DNA from: JAXLQL01 sp046331625
Lineage (GTDB): Bacteria > Acidobacteriota > Terriglobia > Bryobacterales > Bryobacteraceae
Direction: 5' to 3'
Length of the DNA: 64,000 nucleotides
Assembly (NCBI GenBank): GCA_046331625.1
Contig: JAXLQL010000025.1
Coordinates: forward strand, 1-64,000
A program made the translations under genes and the position numbers. Under the pieces are notes generated by a model, which saw nothing but the letters and a program-made list of their open reading frames with translations, was not told where the DNA came from and did no database searches. Positions 1-10,441 of this stretch are shown one piece after another (positions within the stretch are counted from its first letter, which is position 1; every line of letters starts with the position of its first letter).

Positions 1-2
1 GT

Positions 3-92
3 GTCGATATCCACCGGGTGAATCATACGCCGGAAGGGCGGCCGATCGCGGTGGTGAATGGCGGGAAGCCGGTGACGGAAGCCTTCGCGTGA
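3..92 (+). CDS. C-terminal end of an unidentified protein (partial)
   Basis: An open frame enters from the left edge and stops at TGA 90-92, giving 29 residues that end PVTEAFA. No family can be named from so short a tail. Codon usage is GC-rich at third positions like the rest of the window, so it is probably the real end of a gene that begins outside. Confidence 0.4.
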   Translation, partial: VDIHRVNHTPEGRPIAVVNGGKPVTEAFA

Positions 93-112
93 TTGACTCA
101 ACTATCTGCCTG

Positions 113-301
113 GCTTGGGCTAGCCAGCGCGGAACTTCAGTGCCGCTTCCGATGTGGCCACATGCGCTCGTAGAAGCGCTCTGATCCGCGATTGCGGCTC
201 TGCCGCGATGTACTGCTATCCTTCTGTTTCTTCGCCGGCCACGAAGATTGCAGCCCTACTGTGGGGCACCCTTCAGCCTGCGCGGGACGGCAGTCCCGCT
301 G
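113..301 (+). repeat. Dispersed palindromic repeat, long composite copy
   Basis: This gap between the left-edge gene and rpoD is filled by the window's dispersed repeat. It has a first degenerate core (about 121-151), a linker containing CACATGCGCTCGTAGAAG, a middle block (about 195-258) with ATGTACTGCTATCCTTCTG and CTTCGCCGGCC, and a second core (about 262-300) made of two adjacent short hairpins ending in GTCCCGC. The same block order recurs near 4430, 25610 and 29820. No gene is seen in it. Confidence 0.75.
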
Positions 302-388
302 CCCCGTACGACGTGCCGCCCCCCGCGAGCGAGAGCAGCACCATTTGGTGAGCGGCCGAGGAGAAGCTTGCCCGGCACTGTGACTGCC

Positions 389-2020
<1,632 letters not shown>

Positions 2021-2168
2021 ATGCAGCAACTAACCCTCGTGAACCTCATCGTCACGAGTCTCTCCGATTCCGGCACGCGTGGGCTTCGCGCGGACACATA
2101 AAATAATTCTACACTACGCGCTTTGCCGTACCGCGCGGCAGGCGTAGCGCCGATTCTGCCGATCGTTT

Positions 2169-3899
2169 TCAGACTTCCAACTCCTTCAATTGCTGCATCA
2201 GGCGCAGCGCGCCTTCGAAATCGCCGCGCCGCTCGGCGTCCTTGACCTGCTGCTTCAAGTCCGCCTTGCTCGCGTCGCGATTCGACTCTTCGAGCCGGTG
2301 AAGACAGGCCTCCGCCTGAGCAACTCCGTAATCCTCGTTCGATTGTCCTTTGTCTCCTTCATCGGCAAAATCCACGGCAGCCAATAGGGTTCGATCGGAT
2401 TCCCCCAGCCTTGCATTCAATGCGTCATAGTCGAAATCCGGCCCCAGCGCCGCAATGCTCTTCAAGATCGCTCCGGTGGTCAGCGGACGCGCGCTGCGAA
2501 GCTCCGCCAAGTGGGGTACCACGGCGTGGCGAGCCTCTTCATTGCGCAACAAACATCTCAGCAAAAGTTTCTCATTGGCCGGAATCGAAGGGCCCTTGCG
2601 CACAGGCCCCGCGTCGCGGTCACGCATCCCGCGCACCTGCTCGAGAATCAAGCTCCGGTCAATGCGGAGCATGTCCGCCAACTCCGTAGCTACCGCGGCT
2701 CTCTCGTACTTATCGGCCAGACGCTGGATCGACGGGAGCAAAAATCGCACCGCTTCGATGCGGCCTTCGGCCGAACTCATGTCGAACCTTCCCCGCGCCC
2801 GATCGGCCAACCAGTGGAAGTAGCGCGGCGCCTGCTCCATGAGCTTGCGATACTCCTCGGCGCCGTATTGGTGAATGTACTCGTCGGGGTCGAGCTCATC
2901 GGGCAAGCTCAGCACGCGCACCTTCATCCCCTGCTCGAGCAACATCTGCAGCGAGCGCTCGGTGGCGTCGGCGCCGGCCGTGTCGGGATCGAAGTTGACG
3001 ATGATGTTGTCGGTGTGGCGCTTGATGATGCGGACTTGCGTATCGGAAAACGCCGTGCCGCAACTGGCGATGGCTTCCGTCACGCCGCCGCCGTAGAGCC
3101 CGATCACATCCATGTAGCCCTCCACGAGGATGCAGTGCTCGTACTGGCGGATCGGCTTCCGCGCGCGATGCAGATTGTAGAGCGTCAGCTTCTTGTTGTA
3201 GAGCTTGGTGCCCGGCGAGTTCAGATACTTCGGCTGGTCATCGTCAGAAAGCGCACGGCCGGCAAAGCCGATGATCTTTCCGGTCTCGTTGTGGATCGGG
3301 AACATCAGCCGTCCGAAGAAGTAGTCGCGGAACCCCGAGCCGTCTTGCCGCGGACGCGAGAGTCCGCTGGCTTCGAGTTGCTCGGCGTTGAATCCGGCTT
3401 GTTCCAGCTTTCGCGTGACGCTGGCGCCCGTTCGTTCGGCCATCCCGAGCCCGAACTCTTCGATCAACGCCGGAGTCACGCCGCGCTTGGCGAGATACTC
3501 GCGCGCTTGCTGGCCGGCAGGTGAGAGCAGCGCGCCGCGAAAGATGCGCTGCGCGATTTCATTGGCTTCGTAGACGCCGGCTCGCTCACGAGTTTCGCGG
3601 TCAGACTCGGCGGCTCGCTGCTTGGGGATCGGGATGCCGTAGCGCTCGGCCAGTTGCTTGCACGCTTCCCAGAAGGTGAGTCCTTCGAGCTCCATCACGA
3701 AGTCGATCACCGAGCCGCCTTTTTGACAGCCGAAGCAGTGGAAATACTGGCGGTCTCCGCGCACGTTGAACGACGGAGTTTTTTCCTGATGAAACGGGCA
3801 GAGCCCTTTGTGGTTGACGCCGGCCTTCTGCAGCCGCACATATTCGCCGATGACGCGAACGATGTCCACCTGAGACTTGATTTGCGAGGCGAGTTCCAT
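2169..3899 (-). CDS. dnaG: DNA primase DnaG
   Basis: Makes RNA primers for replication. The N-terminal zinc-binding domain shows CPFHQEKTPSF and HCFGCQKGG (CxxH...CxxC, residues 34-61). The catalytic core and TOPRIM follow, with ILVEGYMDVIGL and VNFDPDTAG as acidic metal-binding motifs. The C-terminal part (residues 420-576) is divergent, as usual for the helicase-interaction domain. The length of 576 aa is normal. The ATG at 3899 begins MELASQIKSQVDIVRVIGEY, a typical DnaG N-terminus. It lies 10 bp downstream of the HMA-like gene and upstream of rpoD, so the three probably share a transcript. Confidence 0.96.
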   Translation of the reverse strand: MELASQIKSQVDIVRVIGEYVRLQKAGVNHKGLCPFHQEKTPSFNVRGDRQYFHCFGCQKGGSVIDFVMELEGLTFWEACKQLAERYGIPIPKQRAAESDRETRERAGVYEANEIAQRIFRGALLSPAGQQAREYLAKRGVTPALIEEFGLGMAERTGASVTRKLEQAGFNAEQLEASGLSRPRQDGSGFRDYFFGRLMFPIHNETGKIIGFAGRALSDDDQPKYLNSPGTKLYNKKLTLYNLHRARKPIRQYEHCILVEGYMDVIGLYGGGVTEAIASCGTAFSDTQVRIIKRHTDNIIVNFDPDTAGADATERSLQMLLEQGMKVRVLSLPDELDPDEYIHQYGAEEYRKLMEQAPRYFHWLADRARGRFDMSSAEGRIEAVRFLLPSIQRLADKYERAAVATELADMLRIDRSLILEQVRGMRDRDAGPVRKGPSIPANEKLLLRCLLRNEEARHAVVPHLAELRSARPLTTGAILKSIAALGPDFDYDALNARLGESDRTLLAAVDFADEGDKGQSNEDYGVAQAEACLHRLEESNRDASKADLKQQVKDAERRGDFEGALRLMQQLKELEV

Positions 3900-3909
3900 C
3901 CGGTCAGGG

Positions 3910-4374
3910 TCAGGGTAGCATCTTCTGTTCGCGCACGCGGATCACGAGTGAGCCCGAGGCGGGACGCATTTCGGTGACGTCTCCGGCAATCACGCAAGAG
4001 CCTGCTTTCAACGCGTCGCCGGCGAGTCCGTAACGCACCGTCAGGCCGGCCGCGGAGAGCATCCAGCCCGATTCCGCCTGCGCGGCGTCTCCTTTGATCT
4101 CCACGTGAGCGGAGCGCGCCTTGGTGCCATCTTGCTCGATGGCGTCGCGCACCTGCTCGAGCCGCACTCGATTCTGCGCGGTCAATTTCACAGTCAGCAC
4201 TCCCTTCGCGGCATCCACGGTAGCTGACTCGACTCCGCGCAGTCGCTTCATGCGGTCCGGCATTGACTCGATACACGGCGCGCAGCCAACTCCCTCAAAG
4301 CGGAGCTCGATCGAAGAGAACTGAGCGGCCGCCGGAAGCGCAAGCAGGATCAATGGCAGAAGACGAGGAAGCAT
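3910..4374 (-). CDS. Secreted HMA-like protein
   Basis: 154-residue protein starting MLPRLLPLILLALPAAAQ, a clear Sec signal peptide. The next segment, GVGCAPCIESMPDRMKRLRG, has the CxxC and spacing of a heavy-metal-associated (HMA) fold, so it may bind copper or another soft metal in the periplasm. The C-terminal ~70 residues look like a small beta domain with no family that I recognise. The frame stays open upstream, but that part translates the dispersed repeat at 4418-4555, so the ATG at 4374 (or GTG/ATG a few codons before) is chosen. It ends 10 bp before dnaG, an unusual companion for a primase. Confidence 0.75.
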   Translation of the reverse strand: MLPRLLPLILLALPAAAQFSSIELRFEGVGCAPCIESMPDRMKRLRGVESATVDAAKGVLTVKLTAQNRVRLEQVRDAIEQDGTKARSAHVEIKGDAAQAESGWMLSAAGLTVRYGLAGDALKAGSCVIAGDVTEMRPASGSLVIRVREQKMLP

Positions 4375-4417
4375 CGCTACTCCCATGGTGGCATCTGACC
4401 GATCAAGACGAGTTGCG

Positions 4418-4555
4418 TTGCCGATTGGACTACTATCCTTCTGTTTCTTCCTCGCCCGCGAAGATTTCCTGCAGCGGTTCGTTGAGACCCGGGTTTGCGA
4501 TTCAACTCCACGTGGGGCAGGCTTTAGCCTGCGCGGGACTTCAGTCCCGCCGCCG
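4418..4555 (+). repeat. Dispersed palindromic repeat copy
   Basis: Contains the middle block (GACTACTATCCTTCTG, then CCCGCGAAGATT) followed at about 4510-4551 by the twin-hairpin core: GCAGGCTTTAGCCTGC then GCGGGACTTCAGTCCCGC. It sits between the CFA-type methyltransferase gene and the HMA-like gene, both on the minus strand. Confidence 0.85.
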
Positions 4556-4610
4556 GAGCCCCGTGCCAAATCTTCTGCGAGTTTCCATCGCTCGGATCGG
4601 CGCCGGAGAA

Positions 4611-5825
4611 CTACCGTGATCGCACCAGCAGCATCTGCTCAGTCATCGTATTGCGCTCCTCGAACCCCGCTTCGCAGTAGCAAAAATAGTAGTGCCACAT
4701 GCGGATGAACCTCTCCGAATACCCGAGCTTCCGCACTTCCTCGATCCGATTCCAGAACTCCGCACGCCATCGCCGCAGCGTTTCCGCATAGTGCGGCGTG
4801 ATGTCTTCTCGCTCCGAAATGTCGAGGCCAGCCGCGCGTGCGCTGCCCGCGATCGCTCCCGGGCTCGGCAGATGAGATCCCGGAAAGACGTACTTCTGAA
4901 TGAAGTCGACCCGTCCGCAGTAGCCCTCGTACCGCTGCTCCGCCATCAGGATCGCTTGTAACGCCATCGCCCCGCCAGGCTTCAACCGGTCGCGACAAAC
5001 CTGAAAATAGAGATCCAGGTACTCACGCCCCACCGCTTCGATCATCTCCACCGAAACCAGCTTGTCGAAGCTGCCACGCAACTCCCGATAGTCTTCGAGC
5101 AGCACCTTCACCCGCCCGCCGAGCCCTGCTTCTGCAATCCGTTCGCACGCCACTTCATACTGCTGACGCGAGATGGTAGCAGTCGTGACACGGCATCCGA
5201 AGTTGCGCGCCGCGTGAATCGCGAAAGCGCCCCACCCGGTTCCGATCTCCAGAAGATGATCCGCCGGACCGAGCGCCATCTTGCGGCAAAGTCCGTCGAT
5301 CTTCGCAACCGAAGCCTCCTGCATCGAACTCCCGGTCGACTCGAAGATGCCGCAAGAGTACGTCAGCGTCTCATCGAGAAACAGCCGGAAGAAGTCATTG
5401 CCCAGATCGTAGTGCTCAGCGATGTTCCGGCTGCTGCCGCTCGTCGTGTTGCGCCGCAGCGCAAACGCGGCTCGCGCGATCGACAACGCCGCGCGCGTCA
5501 GTGCGGACTCCATCGCGTCCATGACGCTCTCGTTGCGCACCAGGATCCGAAACAGAGCCGTGAGATCGTCACAGGTCCATTCGCCCGCAAGAAACGACTC
5601 GGCCGCTCCCAGCGAACCTTCGTTGAGGCACCGCTCGTAGAATCGCGGATCGCGCACTTCGATCGACGCCGCAAGTCCGCCTCCGGAGCCGAAGGCAACC
5701 TCCCCCTGCGCATCTCGCAGTGACACGCGATCGCGCGCGAGCGCGGACAACTGCCGCAATACCGCGGCGCGCGGGAGTGAACGGGGGCTCGGCTTGTATT
5801 GGGGCTCAGCCACTTCTGGGAGCAT
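4611..5825 (-). CDS. Cyclopropane-fatty-acyl-phospholipid synthase family methyltransferase
   Basis: 404-residue S-adenosylmethionine-dependent enzyme acting on acyl chains of membrane phospholipids. The SAM-binding motif LLEIGTGWGAFAIHAA is followed by SVEMIEAVG, and the family signature AEHYDLGNDFFRLFLDETLTYSCG precedes it in two adjoining parts. The C-terminus (RFIRMWHYYFCYCEAGF) is typical of CFA synthases. The ATG at 5825 is chosen because AAGGAGG lies 6 bases before it; it overlaps the end of the DUF1365 gene by 20 bp. The adjacent FAD oxidoreductase and DUF1365 genes suggest a modified fatty acid (cyclopropane, methylated or furan type) rather than simple cyclopropanation; the product cannot be decided from sequence. 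Confidence 0.9.
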   Translation of the reverse strand: MLPEVAEPQYKPSPRSLPRAAVLRQLSALARDRVSLRDAQGEVAFGSGGGLAASIEVRDPRFYERCLNEGSLGAAESFLAGEWTCDDLTALFRILVRNESVMDAMESALTRAALSIARAAFALRRNTTSGSSRNIAEHYDLGNDFFRLFLDETLTYSCGIFESTGSSMQEASVAKIDGLCRKMALGPADHLLEIGTGWGAFAIHAARNFGCRVTTATISRQQYEVACERIAEAGLGGRVKVLLEDYRELRGSFDKLVSVEMIEAVGREYLDLYFQVCRDRLKPGGAMALQAILMAEQRYEGYCGRVDFIQKYVFPGSHLPSPGAIAGSARAAGLDISEREDITPHYAETLRRWRAEFWNRIEEVRKLGYSERFIRMWHYYFCYCEAGFEERNTMTEQMLLVRSR

Positions 5826-6603
5826 CGGTTGCCTCCTTACGGGATGGAACGGTGGCCACGGCTCCCGGATGCCCGAAGAAGGGGCATCGCTTCCATCGAA
5901 GCCGGAGCGCCTGCCAATAGATCGCGGCAATCACTTGGGCTGTCATCAGCGGATAGCGAGCCAGGGCGCGGGTGAGATGCGGACCCGTGGCCGGGCGGCG
6001 TTCGAGTGTCATCGTGGCATCGAAGATCCGGCCGCCATTTTCGAAGTTCTCCATATGGACCGCGAGCGTCTCATCTGGCGTCGTGAATCGCCAGTCATAG
6101 ACCTGATCCATCGGCATGAACGGAGAAACGTGGAATTGTTTCGGGAACCGAAAGCGATGCCGCGGTTGGGAATCGAGGCTCGCCGAAGCCGGCAAAACGT
6201 AGCAGTGAGTCTCACCCCACGGCGTGTTGTTCACCTCGGCCACTATGCAATGGATGCGGCCATCGGGCCGGAAGCAGTAATAAAAACTCACCGGGTTCAT
6301 CACGTAGCCGAAATAGCGGAAGTGCGTCAGTAATCGGATCGGCCCCGTGGGGCGATCGCCGGTGCGGCTCTCCACCAGATCCGCAATGGCTTGCCGCAAC
6401 GGAACGGCAGGGTCACCCCAATGGTCCCCGCGGCGGAACCAAGCCAACGCCGGCCGCGAGGCAGACCACAACCACCGGCCGCGAAACGCCGTCTCGGCTT
6501 CGTCCAGATCCAGGTAGACCAGAAAAACCCGGTACTCGAACGAATGCTCGGCGGGCGAGAACCGCCGATGCCGCACGCGGCCTTCATAGAGGCAGGTGTT
6601 CAT
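5806..6603 (-). CDS. DUF1365 family protein
   Basis: 265 aa. Matches the DUF1365 pattern: an N-terminal LYEGRVRHRRFSP, then HFRYFGYVMNPVSFYYCF and VAEVNNTPWGETHCYVLP. The biochemical role of the family is not established, but it is repeatedly encoded between an FAD-dependent amine-oxidase-like protein and a CFA-type methyltransferase, exactly as here. The ATG at 6603 overlaps the TGA of the upstream oxidoreductase (ATGA), showing translational coupling. Confidence 0.9.
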   Translation of the reverse strand: MNTCLYEGRVRHRRFSPAEHSFEYRVFLVYLDLDEAETAFRGRWLWSASRPALAWFRRGDHWGDPAVPLRQAIADLVESRTGDRPTGPIRLLTHFRYFGYVMNPVSFYYCFRPDGRIHCIVAEVNNTPWGETHCYVLPASASLDSQPRHRFRFPKQFHVSPFMPMDQVYDWRFTTPDETLAVHMENFENGGRIFDATMTLERRPATGPHLTRALARYPLMTAQVIAAIYWQALRLRWKRCPFFGHPGAVATVPSRKEATDAPRSG

Positions 6604-7841
6604 GCTTGCCCCCTCAGCCTCCGGCACACGTTCATGGCGCTGCGAACCCCGTCCTCATGGAAGCCGTAGCCCCAGTATGCCCCGCAGAAAGAAGTACGGT
6701 TCGGGCCCATCAATTCCTCGTGGCGGCGTTGTGCGGCTTGGCGTCCCGGTAGAAACTGCGGGTGGTGATAGGTGATCCGGCGGATCACACGCCCCGGGTC
6801 AATGCCCTCCTCGTTGAGCGACACGCAATAGGTGTGGGGCGACGCCAAGCCTTGCAACAACGTCATATTGTAGGTGACGGCCGCGCTTTTCGATGTATCG
6901 GCCGTGACGTGGTAGTTCCAGCAACCCCAAGCCCGACGGTTGCGTGGTAACACCGAGACATCGGTGTGCAGCACGGCGTGATTTTCCTGGTACGGCAACG
7001 CCCCCAACACACTGCGCTCCGCCTCAGTTGCTCCAGCGCCGAGAATCTCCAGCGCTTGATCGCTATGACACGCGAAGATCACGTGATCGAACCGGACCGT
7101 CGCGCCAAGCGTAGACACCTCCACCGACTCCGCCGAGCGTCGCACCGAGCGCACTGGCTCGCGGAGCAGAATCCGCTCCCGGAAGCCACGCGTCAAGGGG
7201 CCGGCGTATTGGCGCGATCCGCCGCGGATCACACGCCAATCAGGCCGGCCGAAGATCTGCATCATGCCGTGGTTGCGGAAGAACTCGATGACGAAGCGAA
7301 TGGGATACTGCGCAAACAGGCCCGGCGGCGTGGACCACAGCGCCGAACCCATCGGTGTGAGGAAGTAGCGCAGGAACTCGGGCCCATAGCGATGCTCGGC
7401 AACAAAGGCACCCACGGTCAGCGAATCCGGCAAAGAGTCGACGATCGCGAGCCCCTGCTTCTGAAACCGAACCACGTCGCGCAACATCCGCAGGAATCCG
7501 GGATCGGCGAGGTTCCGGCGTTGCGCGAACAAGCCACCGAGCGACGAACCACAATACTCGAGGCCAGAGCCGTCACACCGCACGCTCAGGCTCATCGTCG
7601 TAGGCTTCGATTCTACGCCGAGCGATGCCAGCAAACGGGTGAACTCAGGGTAGTAGTGCTCGTTGAAGACGATGAAGCCGGTGTCGACAGACTGCCGGTC
7701 GCCCTGCCAGTCGACATCGATCGTATTGGTATGGCCACCGAGGTACTCGCCTCCCTCGAAGACCGTGATGTCGTGCTTTCCGTGGAGCAGGTGAGCGCAC
7801 ACCAACCCCGAGATCCCACCGCCAATTATGGCAATTCGCAT
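6600..7841 (-). CDS. FAD-dependent amine-oxidase-like oxidoreductase
   Basis: 413 aa flavoprotein. It opens with the Rossmann dinucleotide-binding motif IAIIGGGISGLVCAHLL and an acidic beta-2 end (ITVFEGGEYLGGHTNT), typical of the NAD(P)-binding/flavin amine oxidase superfamily. The C-terminus (FCGAYWGYGFHEDGVRSA) is the usual FAD-binding tail of the branch linked to DUF1365 and CFA synthase. The ATG at 7841 starts directly at the Rossmann strand. It is the first gene of the three-gene lipid operon and is divergent from the XRE-cupin regulator. It probably oxidises or desaturates an acyl chain; the substrate is an inference. Confidence 0.88.
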   Translation of the reverse strand: MRIAIIGGGISGLVCAHLLHGKHDITVFEGGEYLGGHTNTIDVDWQGDRQSVDTGFIVFNEHYYPEFTRLLASLGVESKPTTMSLSVRCDGSGLEYCGSSLGGLFAQRRNLADPGFLRMLRDVVRFQKQGLAIVDSLPDSLTVGAFVAEHRYGPEFLRYFLTPMGSALWSTPPGLFAQYPIRFVIEFFRNHGMMQIFGRPDWRVIRGGSRQYAGPLTRGFRERILLREPVRSVRRSAESVEVSTLGATVRFDHVIFACHSDQALEILGAGATEAERSVLGALPYQENHAVLHTDVSVLPRNRRAWGCWNYHVTADTSKSAAVTYNMTLLQGLASPHTYCVSLNEEGIDPGRVIRRITYHHPQFLPGRQAAQRRHEELMGPNRTSFCGAYWGYGFHEDGVRSAMNVCRRLRGQA

Positions 7842-7903
7842 TTTGTGTTCACTTCTTTGATTCTTCTCGGCGCCGTGCTGCATCATAAAACATAAGTCGG
7901 AGC

Positions 7904-8521
7904 ATGACAGAAGTACTGCAGCCCTTATCGGAAACCAACGCCGTAGACAAAGCCATTGCCACCTATGGCTTAGGCGAAAAACTGCGCCGCCTGCGCCTAC
8001 GCAAGAAAATCTCGCTCGTCGATCTGGGCAAACACACCGGTCTGTCACCTTCATTACTCTCGCAGCTCGAAACTGGCAAGTTGGTCCCGACTTTGCCCAC
8101 CCTCACGCGGATCTCCATGGTTTTCGACGTAGGCCTCGAGTTCTTCTTTGCCGGCCCGAACAAGGAGAAGCTCTTCTCGATCGTGCGGGCGTCCGAGCGC
8201 ATGCGATTCCCCGAAAGGGCTGGTATCACCGAGCCCGGCTATTTCTTCGAGTGCCTCGCGTTCTCGGTCAACGAAAAAGCCCTCCAGGCCTACGTGGCCG
8301 ATTTCCCGCCCCGGCCCGATCCCAGCCAGGAGCACTCCCATGACGGCTCTGAGTTCTTGTTCGTGACGGAAGGCTCGGTCGAGATCCGTAGTGGCGGAGC
8401 AGTCCATTCCCTGGATACGGGTGATAGCGCCTATTTCGATTCATCGGAACCGCATTCCTATCGCTCCGCCGGAGACAGCAGTGCTCGCGCAATCGTTGTG
8501 ACCGCCACGCCGAGACTTTGA
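7904..8521 (+). CDS. XRE-family regulator with C-terminal cupin domain
   Basis: 205 aa. Residues 20-80 form a helix-turn-helix of the Xre type (LRLRKKISLVDLGKHTGLS, then LLSQLETGKLVPTLPTL). Residues 130-200 form a cupin barrel (SHDGSEFLFVTEGSVEIRSG, then SAYFDSSEPHSYRS) that likely binds a small ligand. Start-to-start distance to the divergent FAD oxidoreductase is 62 bp, so it probably controls the lipid operon and itself from the shared promoter region. Confidence 0.88.
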   Translation: MTEVLQPLSETNAVDKAIATYGLGEKLRRLRLRKKISLVDLGKHTGLSPSLLSQLETGKLVPTLPTLTRISMVFDVGLEFFFAGPNKEKLFSIVRASERMRFPERAGITEPGYFFECLAFSVNEKALQAYVADFPPRPDPSQEHSHDGSEFLFVTEGSVEIRSGGAVHSLDTGDSAYFDSSEPHSYRSAGDSSARAIVVTATPRL

Positions 8522-8564
8522 GCGCAACCCATCTCGGTGGGCGAGCCGTAATAGACTGCTAGGG

Positions 8565-10439
8565 ATGAGTCTCGATCGGCGCGATTTCCTCAAATCGGCG
8601 GTGCTGGCAGGCGTGGCTCCCCTGGCGGCAAAAACACGCAGCACCGGCTGGCGTATCTACGGGGGCGACCAGGAAGCCACTCACTACTCCCCGCTAGACC
8701 AGATCCACGCCGGCAATGTCTCCCGTCTCGACGTGGCTTGGGTCCACCACAGCGCCAGTGAGTCGTCGCGCTATCGCGGATCGGTGGAGTGCACCCCGCT
8801 CGTGGTGGGCCGCACGATGTACATCGTCGGCGCCGACCTCTTGATCCAGGCGCTCGACGCCGCCACCGGAAAGCTGCTGTGGACTCACGCCGCCGTGGAG
8901 ACCCGCGGAGGCCGGCGCGCGGCAGGCACCTGCCGTGGCGTCACCTACTGGACCGATGGCAAGCAAGAGCGCATCTATGCCCCAATCCAGAATCGGATCT
9001 GGTGCCTCGACGCGAAGACCGGCAAGGTGATCGAGAAGTTCGGTGAGCGTGGGGCGATCGATCTCGAGAAAGACGTCGATCGCGACATGACCGGCCTGTC
9101 ACTCGTTTCCACCACGCCCGGGGCCATCTACAAAGACCTGCTGATCATCACCAGCCGGACGGAAGAGGGTCCGCGGCCAGCAGCGCCAGGCCACATCCGC
9201 GCCTACGACATTCATACGGGCAAGCGGCGGTGGATCTTCCACACCATTCCGCATCCGGGTGAGTTCGGGTACGAAACGTGGTCGAAGGATTCGTGGAAGA
9301 CCACTGGCGGCACGAACAACTGGGGCGGCATGAGCGTCGACGAGACGCGCGGCTTGGTGTTTCTCTCGACAGGCTCGCCCACCTTCGACTTCTACGGCGG
9401 CGATCGCGTGGGAGCCAACCTCTTCGGCAACTGCGTGCTCGCGCTCAAAGCCGAAACCGGTGAGCGAGTGTGGCATTTCCAAACCGTGCATCACGACGTT
9501 TGGGACTACGACATTCCCTGTCAGCCAACGCTCGTTACGATCACCCACCACGGCCGCAAGACCGACATCGTGGCGCAGGTTTCGAAGACCGGTTGGGTAT
9601 ACCTGCTCGACCGGGCCACCGGCAAGCCGCTCTATCCGGTGGAGGAGCGGCCCGTGCCCCAATCCACGCTTCCAGGCGAAGTGACCTACCCTACCCAGCC
9701 ATTCCCCACCGCGCCGCCGCCGTTCTCCCGCCAAGGCGTGTCGCGCGACGATGTTTCAAACATATTCCCGGAAACACGTACTCAGGTGCTCGAGCAACTG
9801 AAGGACTTCGAGTTCGGCCCCATGTTCACTCCACCCTCTGCCAAGGAGACCCTGGTGCTGCCCGGCTATCACGGCGGAGCGTTGTGGGGCGGAGCGAGCT
9901 TTGACCCCGCCACCGAGTGGCTCTACGTGAACCACAACGAGATCCCCTGGAGCACATCGATGCGCGACGCCAAGGCGGATGCCGGCTACCGCTATGACTT
10001 CAGCGGCTACCATCGCAACGTGGACGCCAACGGGTACCCGGTGATCCGGCCGCCTTGGGGACAGATTTCAGCCATTGACTTGGCGAAAGCGAAGATCGTG
10101 TGGCAGACTCCGCACGGCGAGTTCAAGAAACTCTCCGCGCGCGGCGTACCGCGAACCGGAACCTACATTCGCGGCGGCAACATCGCCACCAAGGGCGGAC
10201 TGCTGTTCGCCGGCGGCACGCTCGACAGCGTGTTCCGCGCCTATGACGCGCGCACCGGCAAACCGCTATGGGAGAAATACCTGGGCGGCGGCTCGTTCGC
10301 CACACCGAGCACCTACATGGTGGATGGCCGCCAGTTCGTGGTGGTGCCGGTAAGCGAAGATCTGAATCCCGAGGAACCGGCCGAGCCCGGACCCTACAAA
10401 ACCGGCGATTTCATCGCCTTCGCGCTTCCCAAGGGATGA
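8565..10439 (+). CDS. PQQ-dependent (quinoprotein) dehydrogenase, Tat-exported
   Basis: 624 aa. The N-terminus RRDFLKSAVLAGVAPLAA is a twin-arginine signal, so the enzyme should act in the periplasm. After it comes an eight-bladed quinoprotein propeller: DQEATHYSPLDQIHAGNVSR at the start, repeated LDAATGKLLW-like blade motifs, and YHGGALWGGASFDPATEWLY. Such enzymes oxidise alcohols or sugars with pyrroloquinoline quinone; the substrate cannot be read off. There is no fused heme domain. The next gene, starting 2 bp after its stop, encodes a pentaheme cytochrome c that is the obvious electron acceptor. Confidence 0.9.
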   Translation: MSLDRRDFLKSAVLAGVAPLAAKTRSTGWRIYGGDQEATHYSPLDQIHAGNVSRLDVAWVHHSASESSRYRGSVECTPLVVGRTMYIVGADLLIQALDAATGKLLWTHAAVETRGGRRAAGTCRGVTYWTDGKQERIYAPIQNRIWCLDAKTGKVIEKFGERGAIDLEKDVDRDMTGLSLVSTTPGAIYKDLLIITSRTEEGPRPAAPGHIRAYDIHTGKRRWIFHTIPHPGEFGYETWSKDSWKTTGGTNNWGGMSVDETRGLVFLSTGSPTFDFYGGDRVGANLFGNCVLALKAETGERVWHFQTVHHDVWDYDIPCQPTLVTITHHGRKTDIVAQVSKTGWVYLLDRATGKPLYPVEERPVPQSTLPGEVTYPTQPFPTAPPPFSRQGVSRDDVSNIFPETRTQVLEQLKDFEFGPMFTPPSAKETLVLPGYHGGALWGGASFDPATEWLYVNHNEIPWSTSMRDAKADAGYRYDFSGYHRNVDANGYPVIRPPWGQISAIDLAKAKIVWQTPHGEFKKLSARGVPRTGTYIRGGNIATKGGLLFAGGTLDSVFRAYDARTGKPLWEKYLGGGSFATPSTYMVDGRQFVVVPVSEDLNPEEPAEPGPYKTGDFIAFALPKG

Positions 10440-10441
10440 CC

